Source: an uncultured Desulfomonile sp.
GTDB lineage: Bacteria > Desulfobacterota > Desulfomonilia > Desulfomonilales > Desulfomonilaceae
Reading direction: 5' to 3'
DNA length: 64,000 nt
Assembly: GCA_903952205.1 (NCBI GenBank)
Contig: CAJBEZ010000084.1
Location: 1-64,000 of the forward strand
Within the stretch, counting starts at the first letter, position 1. Every line of letters starts with the position of its first letter. Position numbers and translations under genes: made by a program. Below, in pieces: positions 19,148 to 28,212 of the stretch. Below the pieces are notes generated by a model. The model did no database searches, was not told the DNA's origin, and saw only the letters and a list, made by a program, of their open reading frames with translations.

Positions 19148-20113
19148 ATGGTGACCACGTCAGCATCCAGTTCTCGATCCGCAATAGCTCTGATGTTCCC
19201 GGGACAAGGGGCGCAATTTCCCGGGATGGCCTCCGACATTGTTTCCCAGGATAATGAATGCGCTCGGATACTTGAATCAGCGGACCGAATCCTCGGATAT
19301 CCTCTCAGTGAGATAATGGCGGGGAAACGGGGAGATGAGCTGAATCACACTGTCTACACACAACCGGCCATCTTTGTCCATTCTATGCTCGTCTGGCGTC
19401 TTGTCCAAAGAAGATTGAACATCAGGCCAATGGTGGCGGCAGGGCATTCTCTCGGGGAATATAGCGCTTTGTGCGCTGCGGGAGCCTTAGACTTTGCCGA
19501 TGCTCTCCGGATTGTAAAAGTCAGAGCTGAATGCATGCATAGCGCTCAACCGCTTGGTTCATGTGGAATGGCCGCAGTTATGGGGATTCCTGTCGAACGG
19601 GTCCGTGAAATAGTCTCGTCTGTTAGAGAACGGTCCGTTCTGGATCTTGCCAACCTTAATTCACCTGAACAGAGTGTCATATCCGGCGAAATATCGGCGC
19701 TTGATAGAGCCGTTCAAATGGCCGGCAAGGAGAAAAGGTCCAGAGTAGTTGGCCTGCACGTATCTTCGGCCTTTCATACTAGCCTCATGGAATCAGCTAG
19801 GGAGACCCTATCTGACAGTCTTAACGAAATCCATTTCGGCGCCATCCAGTTTACGGTAATTGCAAATGTGAACGCAGCCCCTTATCCAGCGCAGGACCGA
19901 GACATGAAATCACTTTTGCTTGACCAGGTCGTTTCTCCTGTTTTGTGGGAAGCCTGCGTCAGAAAAATGATTAGCATGGGGGCGCGCATATTCCTGGAAA
20001 TAGGCCCGGGGAAAGTTCTCTCAGGGCTGTTAAAGCGAATTGACCGTTCAGTCTCGGCAATTTCGGTCTCGGATTTTCAGGGTGTTGTAAACCTTGATGG
20101 GGCTCTGCCATGA
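19148..20113 (+). CDS. fabD: Malonyl-CoA:ACP transacylase
   Basis: Loads malonyl groups on acyl carrier protein. The 321-residue protein has MFPGQGAQFPGM near the N-terminus, the active-site serine motif GHSLGEYSAL and the conserved His/Gln region SSAFHTSLM. Its stop overlaps fabG by four bases (ATGA), implying coupled translation. Cytoplasmic, part of type II fatty acid synthesis. Confidence 0.97.
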   Translation: MVTTSASSSRSAIALMFPGQGAQFPGMASDIVSQDNECARILESADRILGYPLSEIMAGKRGDELNHTVYTQPAIFVHSMLVWRLVQRRLNIRPMVAAGHSLGEYSALCAAGALDFADALRIVKVRAECMHSAQPLGSCGMAAVMGIPVERVREIVSSVRERSVLDLANLNSPEQSVISGEISALDRAVQMAGKEKRSRVVGLHVSSAFHTSLMESARETLSDSLNEIHFGAIQFTVIANVNAAPYPAQDRDMKSLLLDQVVSPVLWEACVRKMISMGARIFLEIGPGKVLSGLLKRIDRSVSAISVSDFQGVVNLDGALP

Positions 20114-20877
20114 CCGACACAAAGTCGTTATTATTTAATCTTTACGGCAAAACGGCTTTGGTGACAGGGGGATCACGGGGAATTGGAAGAGAAATATCCA
20201 TCTTATTAGCCAGGTATGGCGTTTTTGTGATAGTGAATTTCAAATCCGACGATGGAGCGGCTCAAAAAACGCTGGAAGCGATCCTTGAAATCCCTGGAAA
20301 AGGTAGTTTAAGAAAATTCGACATCTGTGATTCAGCGGATGTTGAAAAAAATGTAAAAGAAATGATCGCCGAGAGAAAGTCCGTTGAAATACTGGTTAAT
20401 AATGCGGGAATAGCCCGTGATGGGCTACTGGGACGAATGAAGGACGCTGACTGGAAAACTGTCGTCGACACAAATCTTACCGGGGCTTTTAACATGTGCA
20501 GAGCGCTCGCCAAGAGCATGATTCGGAACCGTTATGGTCGAATTGTGAACATTTCCTCGACCGCAGGCGAAATTGGCAATGCAGGGCAGGTAAATTATTC
20601 CGCCGCAAAGTCCGGACTTATAGGCTTGACCAAATCGCTAGCGCGAGAGTTAGCCCCCAGAAACATCCTTGTAAACTGTGTTTCTCCCGGCATTATAAGC
20701 GGGGGAATTTCAGAAGAGCTTTCAGAAAATCAGATGGAAGCGATAATCCAGCATGTTCCTTTGGGCAGACTCGGAACGCCTAAGGATGTCGCAGCGGCCG
20801 TAGCCTTTCTTTGTTCGGACATGGCCAACTATATAACAGGCCAGGTTTTGCGCATAAATGGCGGGCTATATATGTGA
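20110..20877 (+). CDS. fabG: 3-oxoacyl-ACP reductase
   Basis: Short-chain dehydrogenase of 255 residues that reduces 3-oxoacyl-ACP with NADPH. Motifs: TGGSRGIGREI (cofactor loop), NNAG, catalytic Ser in ISSTAG and YSAAKSG (Tyr and Lys), plus the PGII segment. It overlaps fabD by four bases and is followed 97 bases later by acpP, so it belongs to the fab operon rather than being a generic dehydrogenase. Confidence 0.96.
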   Translation: MTDTKSLLFNLYGKTALVTGGSRGIGREISILLARYGVFVIVNFKSDDGAAQKTLEAILEIPGKGSLRKFDICDSADVEKNVKEMIAERKSVEILVNNAGIARDGLLGRMKDADWKTVVDTNLTGAFNMCRALAKSMIRNRYGRIVNISSTAGEIGNAGQVNYSAAKSGLIGLTKSLARELAPRNILVNCVSPGIISGGISEELSENQMEAIIQHVPLGRLGTPKDVAAAVAFLCSDMANYITGQVLRINGGLYM

Positions 20878-20974
20878 ACGACGCTGAGTTATCAGGTTAT
20901 GGGAACAAGCTTGAGCCCAAAGTTGAATCTTATTCTTGCCCGCGTCTGATCAATAAAATTGAAGGAGTTATGGT

Positions 20975-21217
20975 ATGGACGATATCGAAAAAAAAGTGGT
21001 AGACCTCGTCGCTGAAGTCCTTGTGGACGTGAACAAAGAGAACATCAGGCTGGATGCAAAGATTGTTGAAGATTTGGGCGCGGAATCTTTGGACATCTAT
21101 GACATGATCGCGTTGCTTGAAGACGAATTTGGGACGGAAATCAGTGACGAGGAAGTAGAGAAGATTAGAACAGTCCAAGATGTAGCCGATTTCATCAAGG
21201 CTGGTCAGAAGAAATAA
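20975..21217 (+). CDS. acpP: Acyl carrier protein
   Basis: An acidic 80-residue carrier protein. The phosphopantetheine attachment site reads GAESLDIYD with Ser at residue 38; the usual DSL triplet is ESL here, a mild variant. A strong GAAGGAG precedes the ATG. It shuttles acyl chains among FabD, FabG and FabF encoded around it. The size and acidity match AcpP, though a specialised carrier is possible because of the variant motif. Confidence 0.92.
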   Translation: MDDIEKKVVDLVAEVLVDVNKENIRLDAKIVEDLGAESLDIYDMIALLEDEFGTEISDEEVEKIRTVQDVADFIKAGQKK

Positions 21218-21257
21218 CAGGTTTACTTTCCATTCTCTACTTTTTTTGGAGGAACGC

Positions 21258-22499
21258 TTGTCGCGTAGGGTTGCAATTACCGGAATGGGACTGGTCACCT
21301 GTCTAGCCACAGGTGTTGATGAAAACTGGAAACAAATCACCAACGGTCGTTCCGGAATCGGACCGATCCAATCCTTTGACCCTCAGAGGCTAGTCACAAG
21401 AATAGCGGGAGAAATTGCAGCCGATTTTGATCCCTCCGGGTATATTCCCAAAAAAGAATTACGACGCATGGACAGGCACCAGCAAATTGGAATGGTCGCC
21501 GCGTGTCAGGCGGTTTTTCAGGCAGGGCTTAACGAGCCGCCTGATGATCCGCGGCGTTGCGCCGTCATTGTAGGTTCAGGCATAGGCGGATTGACAACAA
21601 TTCACGATGGATTTGAAATACTCAGGGAAAAGGGTCCCAAGAGAATGCCGCCGATGATCATTCCTATGGCGGTCGGAAACCTCCTACCCGGAATGATAGC
21701 CATGCGATTTGGATTAAAAGGACCAAATTTCGGGGTGGTCAACGCCTGCTCGTCCGGCGCTTCCGCTATTGGAGAAGCTTACAGAATTGTGTCTATGGGA
21801 TTCGCAGACGTAGCGGTATCTGGTGGAACGGAAGCGGTAATAGGAGAATTCGCCATATCTTCGTTCAACGCGTTGAGAGCCCTGTCTACTCGAAATGAAG
21901 CCCCGGAAAAGGCTTCCCGACCATTTGACAAGGATAGGGATGGATTTGTGCTGGCCGAGGGCGCAGGAATGGTTGTATTGGAATCGTTTGAACGCGCCCA
22001 AGAAAGAGGAGCTCCAATCCTGGGAGAAATAGTCGGCTACGGAGCCACCTGTGACGCTTACCACATAGTAATGCCTGATCCAGAGGGCGTCGGCGCCCAT
22101 GAAGCCATGAAGTTGGCTTTGGACGATTGCGGCTTGAAACCGGAGCAGGTGCAGTACATAAATGCGCACGGAACGTCCACTGATTTGAACGACAAGACGG
22201 AGACTATCGCTATTAAACGCCTTTTTGGAAAACACGCTCACAACCTCTCCATAAGTTCTACCAAATCCATGACCGGTCACGCTCTGGGCGCGGCAGGAGC
22301 CATTGAGGCGATATTTACCGCCCTAACGCTCATGCATGGTATAGCGCCTCCAACAATTAATCTTGATTGCCCGGACCCTCAGTGCGATCTTGACTACACA
22401 CCAAACAAAAGCGTAAAGCGTGATATGGAGTATGCTATTTCTAATAGTTTCGCCTTTGGTGGACAAAACGTGTCTCTTTTGTTTAGGAGATCTCAATAA
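21258..22499 (+). CDS. fabF: 3-oxoacyl-ACP synthase II
   Basis: Condensing enzyme that extends acyl-ACP with malonyl-ACP. Start chosen at TTG 21258, since GGAGG at 21248-21252 is correctly placed for it and would lie inside the longer frame; protein of 413 residues. Catalytic Cys is in NACSSGASAIG, and the two His lie in NAHGTSTDLND and SMTGHALGAAGA. SRRVAITGMG is a typical FabF start. Its stop TAA is directly followed by the rpiB ATG. Confidence 0.97.
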   Translation: MSRRVAITGMGLVTCLATGVDENWKQITNGRSGIGPIQSFDPQRLVTRIAGEIAADFDPSGYIPKKELRRMDRHQQIGMVAACQAVFQAGLNEPPDDPRRCAVIVGSGIGGLTTIHDGFEILREKGPKRMPPMIIPMAVGNLLPGMIAMRFGLKGPNFGVVNACSSGASAIGEAYRIVSMGFADVAVSGGTEAVIGEFAISSFNALRALSTRNEAPEKASRPFDKDRDGFVLAEGAGMVVLESFERAQERGAPILGEIVGYGATCDAYHIVMPDPEGVGAHEAMKLALDDCGLKPEQVQYINAHGTSTDLNDKTETIAIKRLFGKHAHNLSISSTKSMTGHALGAAGAIEAIFTALTLMHGIAPPTINLDCPDPQCDLDYTPNKSVKRDMEYAISNSFAFGGQNVSLLFRRSQ

Positions 22500-22934
22500 A
22501 TGAAGAGCGTCTATGTTGGGTCAGATCACGCCGGCTACGGTTTGAAGGAGTTCATGAAACCCTATATTGCCGGGCTTGGCTATGAGGTTGTGGATTCAGG
22601 CTGTTTCTCTGAGGGATCGTGTGATTACCCAAATTTTGCCCACAATGTGTGCAAGAATGTTCGGAACAACGCCGAAAACCTGGGAATCTTGATCTGTGGC
22701 ACAGGCATTGGAATGTCGATGGCGGCCAACCGGTTCAAGGGGATTAGGGCCGCTCTATGCGCCAACGAATATCAAGCGAGAATGAGCAAGGCTCATAATA
22801 ACGCCAATGTTCTTTGTTTGGGTAGTCGGGTCATTGGACAGGACTTGGCTTTGTCCATAATTCAAGTCTGGCTTGAGTCGGAATTCGAAGGCGGCAGGCA
22901 TCAGAGGAGAGTCGACCTTATTGAATCATTGTAA
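22500..22934 (+). CDS. rpiB: Ribose-5-phosphate isomerase B
   Basis: Interconverts ribose 5-phosphate and ribulose 5-phosphate. The 144-residue protein has the substrate motif GSDHAGYGLKE, the active-site loop ICGTGIGMSMAANRFKGIRAA (key part GTGIGMSMAANR) with Cys and Thr, and RMSKAHNNANVLCLG. It begins at the base after the fabF stop and ends the operon ahead of a terminator; rpiB next to glyA is a frequent bacterial arrangement. Confidence 0.96.
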   Translation: MKSVYVGSDHAGYGLKEFMKPYIAGLGYEVVDSGCFSEGSCDYPNFAHNVCKNVRNNAENLGILICGTGIGMSMAANRFKGIRAALCANEYQARMSKAHNNANVLCLGSRVIGQDLALSIIQVWLESEFEGGRHQRRVDLIESL

Positions 22935-22939
22935 TCGGG

Positions 22940-22967
22940 CCGCATCGTTTTTGGTTTGCGGTTTTTT
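22940..22967 (+). terminator. Intrinsic terminator after rpiB
   Basis: CCGCA (22940-22944) pairs with TGCGG (22957-22961) and is followed directly by six T. The stem is short but the T run is good. It would end the yceD-to-rpiB transcript. Confidence 0.6.
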
Positions 22968-23034
22968 ACATTGTCGTTCCTGATTTTCGAGGCTTTTTAC
23001 TATTAAAGAACCCTAAATATATATTTCCATGAAC

Positions 23035-23063
23035 GCCCTGATTGATCTTTTTTCAGGGCTTTT
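23035..23063 (+). promoter_or_regulatory. Hairpin with T run just upstream of glyA, possible attenuator
   Basis: GCCCTGA (23035-23041) pairs with TCAGGGC (23053-23059), followed by TTTT, only 14 bases before the glyA ATG and right before its AAAGGA ribosome site. A terminator so close to a start is better explained as attenuation or mRNA leader structure than as the end of an upstream gene. Confidence 0.45.
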
Positions 23064-23076
23064 GTAAAGGACCACC

Positions 23077-24330
23077 ATGAGTTCACTTCAAGAAACGGAT
23101 GCCGAAGTTTTTGACATAATTCGGCGTGAAAAGATGCGTCAGGAATATAGACTAGAACTAATAGCCTCTGAGAATTTTACATCAACAGCCGTGATGGAGG
23201 CTCAGGGAAGCATCCTTACAAACAAGTACGCTGAAGGTTACCCCGGACGCAGATACTACGGCGGATGCGTTAACGTAGACGTCATAGAGGAATTGGCTCG
23301 TAACCGAACTAAGGAGCTTTTCGAAGTAGAACACGCTAACGTTCAACCCCATTCGGGCACTCAGGCGAACATGGCGGTTTATTTCTCAGTATTGGATCCG
23401 GGAGCCACTTACATGGGAATGGATCTGGCTCACGGTGGTCATCTTTCCATGGGGCATCCCAAGAATTTCTCCGGAAAAATCTACAAGGTGGTTCCCTACT
23501 CGGTTAGCAGGGAAAACCATCGCATAGATTATGACGTGGTTCGAGACCTTGCCATCAAACACAGGCCGGGCATGATAATCGCTGGGGCTAGCGCTTATCC
23601 GAGGATCATAGATTATTCAATATTTGCTTCAATCGCTCGCGAAGTCGACGCCGTCCTGATGGCGGACATCGCTCACATAGCTGGATTGATCGTGGCCGGC
23701 CTTCACCCGTCTCCGGCCCCTTACGCGGATTTCATCACCACAACCACTCATAAAACCTTGAGAGGGCCGCGAGGCGGAATCGTCATGTGTAAACAGAGAT
23801 GGGCGTCGGTTCTCGACTCCTGCATATTCCCAGGAATGCAGGGAGGGCCATTGATGCATGTGATAGCTGCAAAAGCCGTTGCTCTCAAGGAAGCCTCGAC
23901 TCCTGATTTCAGGGACTACCAAAAAAGAGTGGTTCGAAACGCCAGAGTTCTTGCCGAAGAACTCATGAATCACGGTTTTAGAATTGTTTCAGGCGGCACC
24001 GACAATCATCTTGTGCTTGTTGATCTTACTGACAAAGGCGTTAATGGCGCACAGGCGCAGGAGATTCTAGAATCAGCCGGAATCACTGTCAACAAAAACA
24101 CTATTCCATTTGACCCCCTACCGCCGGGCAAAGCGTCCGGAATAAGAATCGGGACTCCAGCGATAACAACCAGAAACATGGGAACCAAAGAGATGGGCCT
24201 CATCGCTTCTTGGATATCTCAGGCGCTTGCTAACGGTTCAAATGAATCAGTACTAACAAAAATTGGTAATAACGTTAGGGAGATGTGTGAAAGTTTCCCA
24301 TTGTATTTGAATGTTCAGGATGGAGTTTAA
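23077..24330 (+). CDS. glyA: Serine hydroxymethyltransferase
   Basis: PLP enzyme that makes glycine and methylene-tetrahydrofolate from serine. At 417 residues it is of family length. Seen: [10 protein letters not shown] near the start, [23 protein letters not shown], the PLP lysine in [14 protein letters not shown], and the C-terminal [10 protein letters not shown]. It supplies one-carbon units that the folate genes at 48-50 kb could use, although they are not linked. Its last bases overlap the ribosome site of the next gene. Confidence 0.98.
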   Translation: MSSLQETDAEVFDIIRREKMRQEYRLELIASENFTSTAVMEAQGSILTNKYAEGYPGRRYYGGCVNVDVIEELARNRTKELFEVEHANVQPHSGTQANMAVYFSVLDPGATYMGMDLAHGGHLSMGHPKNFSGKIYKVVPYSVSRENHRIDYDVVRDLAIKHRPGMIIAGASAYPRIIDYSIFASIAREVDAVLMADIAHIAGLIVAGLHPSPAPYADFITTTTHKTLRGPRGGIVMCKQRWASVLDSCIFPGMQGGPLMHVIAAKAVALKEASTPDFRDYQKRVVRNARVLAEELMNHGFRIVSGGTDNHLVLVDLTDKGVNGAQAQEILESAGITVNKNTIPFDPLPPGKASGIRIGTPAITTRNMGTKEMGLIASWISQALANGSNESVLTKIGNNVREMCESFPLYLNVQDGV

Positions 24331-24331
24331 A

Positions 24332-24799
24332 ATGGGTAACCCCACGATGTCCGCAAAATTGAATCTCTTTCCGGAGAGAAGATTCGAATCTAACTTTCCA
24401 ATGGTTTTCTGGATGGCTGGACTATGGTTTTACTTAAAAAGCTTTCTGTACTTTTGCTATCTATATATGCTAGGGCTTGATCCTACACCATATTCCCCGG
24501 TCGCCAAATTTGAAATAATTTACTTTGCTGTTGCGCTTCTACCTGCTTTTATTCTTGGAATCGCCTTTTGGAATGAAAAAGCTTTTGCGTCAACAATTGG
24601 AGTCATTTACCTGATAATAGACACTCCGATCCTGGGATTTCACGTATTAAGAATGGCTGACGAGGGATACCTGGACTCGGGACTTACTCAGTTCCTTGAG
24701 ATCGGAAGTCTTGCGATGAATGTTATCGTCCTCGGATGGCTTATTGGGTCCAGGTCGGCTTCAAAGATCAGGACAACCAGTTCCGGAAAAATGAAGTAA
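24332..24799 (+). CDS. Small integral membrane protein, four predicted segments
   Basis: I take the ATG at 24332 as the start (155 residues), one base after the glyA stop and preceded by GGATGGAG; the frame opens earlier inside glyA. Four hydrophobic stretches are visible (MVFWMAGLWFYLKSFLYF, IIYFAVALLPAFILGIAF, ASTIGVIYLIIDTPILGF, LEIGSLAMNVIVLGWLIG). No catalytic motif is evident and I recognise no named family. Tight coupling to glyA suggests co-transcription; function unknown. Confidence 0.75.
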   Translation: MGNPTMSAKLNLFPERRFESNFPMVFWMAGLWFYLKSFLYFCYLYMLGLDPTPYSPVAKFEIIYFAVALLPAFILGIAFWNEKAFASTIGVIYLIIDTPILGFHVLRMADEGYLDSGLTQFLEIGSLAMNVIVLGWLIGSRSASKIRTTSSGKMK

Positions 24800-24916
24800 T
24801 TTTTTTGACGCACAGGTTAGTGAATTCTGTTATCCCATGGTTAAGCTTCAAAACATGAGTGATCATGAGCTTGAGCCGCATCGAATTCACCGCAGACAGA
24901 TTTAAATAGAATATAA

Positions 24917-24945
24917 TTGACAAAATCTCTATAAATTAGTATATT
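24917..24945 (+). promoter_or_regulatory. Near-consensus sigma-70 promoter in front of candidate sRNA
   Basis: TTGACA at 24917-24922, exactly 17 bases, then TATATT at 24940-24945. A perfect TATAAT also lies at 24951-24956 and could be an alternative -10 with a weak -35. No open reading frame follows closely, only the structured stretch that ends in a terminator at 25038. Confidence 0.75.
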
Positions 24946-24951
24946 GAAAAT

Positions 24952-25038
24952 ATAATTTAAAGCGAAGCCTTAAATATTGAAGACCTCGACGCTTCGTTAC
25001 CTCCTACAAACCGAGCCCCTGATAGCTCGGTTTTTTTT
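24952..25038 (+). ncRNA. Candidate trans-acting small RNA with anti-Shine-Dalgarno stretch
   Basis: A strong promoter and a strong intrinsic terminator bracket about 75-87 bases with no coding potential. The predicted RNA has a first stem AGCGAAGC/GCUUCGUU (24961-24968 with 24991-24998), a single-stranded stretch holding CCUCCU (25000-25005), the exact complement of AGGAGG, and then the terminator hairpin. That order (stem, open seed, terminator) is typical of bacterial regulatory RNAs that block ribosome sites. It matches no RNA family I know; an fdhA leader is the alternative, but transcription should stop about 200 bases before fdhA. The exact 5' end is uncertain (24952 or about 24963). 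Confidence 0.6.
25011..25038 (+). terminator. Strong intrinsic terminator
   Basis: CCGAGC (25011-25016) pairs with GCTCGG (25025-25030) around an eight-base loop and is followed by eight T. It ends the candidate small RNA and any read-through from glyA. Confidence 0.85.
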
Positions 25039-25244
25039 GTCTGAATATCGGTAGGATCAAATTTCTATATTGGTTATTGTTTCTTGATTAGAAGGGGGGC
25101 TAGTGCTAAATTGGTATTTATCTAGTATAAAAGATGGTGTGCAAATTGTAATGACGTCAAATCACGACTTTCCAGGCCGTTATTGCCTTTTGCATGGATT
25201 TAGGTTCTTGCCAACAATGTGATCTCATCTTAGGAGACGGCGCT

Positions 25245-27320
25245 ATGGATCTGAGTTATGTGAGAACAACATGCCCCTACTGTGGATGTGGATGTGAGTT
25301 CCTTCTGGAGACCTTTGACGGAAAGATTACATCGACAGTACCTTCGAAATCAAACAGGATGAACCAGGGTAAACTTTGTATAAAGGGCTGGAATGTCCAT
25401 GAGTTTGTTCAAAGTCCCAAGCGTCTTAAAAAACCGCTGGTTAAAAAGGACGGTGTCCTTCAGGAGGTTTCGTGGGACGAGGCTCTCGACTTTACAGCGA
25501 CCAGGTTGCAGGAAATCAAGACCAAAGATGGTGGAGACAGCATGGCTTTCCTCACCTCCGCTAAATGCAGCAACGAGGAGAACTATCTGTTTCAGAAGTT
25601 CTGCAGAGTAGGATTTGGAACCAATAATATAGACCACTGCGCACGTCTTTGACACTCCTCTACGGTGGCAGGTCTTGCCGCCGCTTTCGGAAGCGGAGCC
25701 ATGACGAACTCGATTCCCGAGATTGAAAACGCTGATTGCATTTTCATCATAGGATCGAACACTTCGGTAGCTCATCCACTCATAGCCTATCGCATTTATA
25801 GGGCAAAGGAGAAAGGCGCCAAGATAATAGTCGCTGATCCCAGAAAGATTCAGGTTACGATGGTAGCCGACGTTCATGTGCGGCAGAAGCTGGGTTCAGA
25901 TGTGGCGTTGTTGAATGGCATGATGAATGTCATCATTTCAAAGAATCTTCATGACACAAGCTTTATTGAGGAACGGACAGAGGGATTTGACAAACTTGAA
26001 GAAACCTTAAGAAATTACCCGCCGGAAAGAGCGTCGGAGATAACAGGTGTTTCCGTTGAAGACATCGAAAAGATGGCCGTCATGTTCGCATCCTCAGATA
26101 AGTCGACTATTTTGTACGCTATGGGGATAACGCAACATTCGCATGGAGTTGACAATGTCAAATCTCTGGCCAACCTTTCGATGTTGACCGGAAAGATTGG
26201 CAAGGAATCTTGTGGTGTAAATCCCTTGCGCGGGCAGAACAACGTTCAAGGGGCTTGTGACATGGGTGGTCTTCCCAATGTTTATCCAGCTTACCAGACC
26301 GTTATCGACGAGAACAACCGAAAGAAATTTGAAGACGTCTGGAACGCCCAACTATCTCCAAAGGTAGGGTTCACCATTATGGAGATGATGCATGGGTTGG
26401 AAGATGGCTCAATCAAGGGAATGATGGTCCTTGGAGAAAACCCTTTGGGTAGCGACCCGGATACCAGGCACGTGAAGCATGCCCTTCAGCAGGCCGAATT
26501 TTTAGCTGTTATCGACATATTTCTGACGGACACCGCCAAGATCGCTGATGTGGTTTTTCCTGGAGCCTCTTTTGCAGAAAAGGACGGAACATTCTCAAAT
26601 ACTGAACGTAACGTCCTTAGAATTAGAAAGGCGATCGACCCACCCGGAGACGCCAGACCAGATTGGCAGATAATATGTGACATCTCGACCCGTTTCGGGT
26701 TGCCGATGAGCTATGAATCTCCTAAAGAGATTTTTGACGAAATTGCTCTAGTGACGCCCAGCTACGCCGGTCTCAGTTATGAACGCTTGGAGAGTGGGGG
26801 TATACCCTGGCCATGTCCTTCCAGAGACCACCCCGGAACTCCAATCCTGCACAAAGAGAGGTTCACTAGAGGAAAAGGACTGTTTCACGCTCTTGAATAC
26901 AGACCCCCTGAAGAACTGGCTGATGAAGAGTTTCCTATGCTTCTAACCACAGGAAGATTCTTCCCGCATTATCATACCGGCACAATGACCCGAAATTCGC
27001 CGACGTTAGACAATGAAATGCCGGAAGGGCATATCGAGATTCACCCATACGACGCCAGGGACCTTGGGCTTACAAGCGGTGAGGACATTCGGATTGTTTC
27101 CCGTCGTGGTGAGGTGATCACTAAAGCCATTGTTACAGACGTTGTAGAGCCTGGAACAATATTCATGAGCTTCCATTTTATGGAAGCCAATGCTAACGAA
27201 CTCACCAATCCGGCCTTGGACCCGATTTGCAAGATACCTGAATATAAAGTATGCGCGGTTAGAGTGGAAAAAATCAGTTCTCCCTCAGAAACGGAATTTA
27301 AAGCGGCTGCGAATGCCTAA
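25245..27320 (+). CDS. fdhA: Formate dehydrogenase alpha subunit, selenocysteine-containing
   Basis: Oxidises formate (or reduces CO2) at a Mo- or W-bis-pterin centre. One gene of 691 residues with an in-frame TGA at 25650-25652: the flanking residues HCARL before and HSSTVAGLAAAFG after it match selenocysteine formate dehydrogenases, placing Sec at residue 136. Start is the ATG at 25245 with AGGAG at 25232-25236; an ATG at 25194 is less likely. The N-terminal TCPYCGCGCEF and later CIKGWN bind a 4Fe-4S cluster. Pterin-binding parts (GSNTSVAHP, RGQNNVQGACDMG, HTGTMTRNSP) follow. No beta or hydrogenase subunit is adjacent, so its electron partner is elsewhere. fdhD lies next to it on the other strand. 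Confidence 0.97.
25653..25690 (+). promoter_or_regulatory. Bacterial SECIS element of fdhA
   Basis: Just after the UGA, GGUGGCA (25664-25670) pairs with UGCCGCC (25676-25682) around the five-base loop GGUCU. The same GGUCU apical loop is the SelB contact in the well-studied Escherichia coli fdhF element. The distance from the UGA to the stem, 11 bases, also fits. The element lies inside coding sequence. Confidence 0.88.
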
Positions 27321-27334
27321 TTTGTTCCCGATGG

Positions 27335-27360
27335 CGCCCGACTCACTCGTGGGTCGGGCG
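27335..27360. terminator. Hairpin between convergent fdhA and fdhD
   Basis: CGCCCGAC (27335-27342) and GTCGGGCG (27353-27360) form a perfect eight-pair GC-rich stem with a ten-base loop, ten bases before the fdhD stop. It lacks a T run but its place between converging genes suggests a two-way terminator. Confidence 0.55.
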
Positions 27361-27369
27361 GCCTCACAA

Positions 27370-28212
27370 TCAGAAAGAAATGTCGGTCTCATCGGATATT
27401 CTGGGGGATATTTGGGTCGCTCCGTGGCTAAACAAATTGAATCGTCCGGCCCTTGCGTAGGTCACTACATCCAATCCAGCCTGCATGGCCATGGAAACAG
27501 CCGTCGCACTTGCGCTGGACCTCGACACAATGATTGGAAACCCCGCCCGGACAGCTTTTGAGACAGCCTCTGAGGTTATTCTGCCAGTTGTCAGCAAAAT
27601 TTTGTCACCTGTATGTATTTGATTCACAAAGCAGTAACCAATAACTTTGTCGATGGCGTTGTGTCTGCCAATGTCTTCGAGAATAGGAGCTGTCTCGCTA
27701 CGAGAAGCTATGCCCGCGGCGTGAGTGCCTCTTGTCAGGCTGTAGATTCCTCTGTAGGAGTCTACTTCCTTCATCCTTTTGGATATCACATCCGCAGGGA
27801 TTGTGATTCTGGGGTCATGTTTAGGTACATACTTCAAGGCTGTCTCAACTGAAAAAGTTACGCCTCCAGCGCACCCAGAAGTAAGCATCCCCTTTTTCCT
27901 GATTCTATCGAGGCGATCTTCAGGCGCATTGATTTCCAGGGAGACTATTCGACTGCCACGATCAACTCTCAAATGAACTATTTCCGACAACTCGACCAGA
28001 ACACCTTCTGAAACCAGAAAACCAATGAAAAGCTCTTCCAGATGAGTGGGAAGAGTTGATATGGAGAGTATTTCATCATCATTTACAAATAGGGTGTAAG
28101 GAATTTCCCTTGCCAGTGAGATTGACTTAAGGCTTGGAAATCCATCCACAAATCGTGTCGCCTCAAATTCCTGAGCCAGTTCCGGGCTTGCCACCGGATG
28201 ATCATTTTTCAT
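27370..28212 (-). CDS. fdhD: Formate dehydrogenase accessory sulfurtransferase
   Basis: FdhD passes sulfur from a cysteine desulfurase to the molybdenum cofactor and is needed for active formate dehydrogenase, whose gene is next to it. Recognised from VNDDEILSISTLPTHLEEL, FLVSEGVL, the loop TSGCAGG, TRGTHAAGIA, EDIGRHNAIDKVIG, TTGRITSEAVSKA and ARAGRFNLF. The reactive loop has one cysteine where some homologues have a CxxC pair. Several starts are possible between 28236 and 28212; the ATG at 28212 is given. It overlaps the end of the ModE-like gene by a few bases, so the two are co-transcribed. Confidence 0.95.
   Translation of the reverse strand: MKNDHPVASPELAQEFEATRFVDGFPSLKSISLAREIPYTLFVNDDEILSISTLPTHLEELFIGFLVSEGVLVELSEIVHLRVDRGSRIVSLEINAPEDRLDRIRKKGMLTSGCAGGVTFSVETALKYVPKHDPRITIPADVISKRMKEVDSYRGIYSLTRGTHAAGIASRSETAPILEDIGRHNAIDKVIGYCFVNQIHTGDKILLTTGRITSEAVSKAVRAGFPIIVSRSSASATAVSMAMQAGLDVVTYARAGRFNLFSHGATQISPRISDETDISF

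Noticed and set aside
24946-25244. Molybdenum-cofactor riboswitch as leader of fdhA
   Set aside because: The structured stretch is too short and simple for the Moco RNA and ends in a terminator about 200 bases before fdhA.
25194-27320. fdhA as two genes or a pseudogene split by a stop codon
   Set aside because: The stop is TGA with selenocysteine flanking residues and a SECIS hairpin right after it; both halves are intact and in frame.
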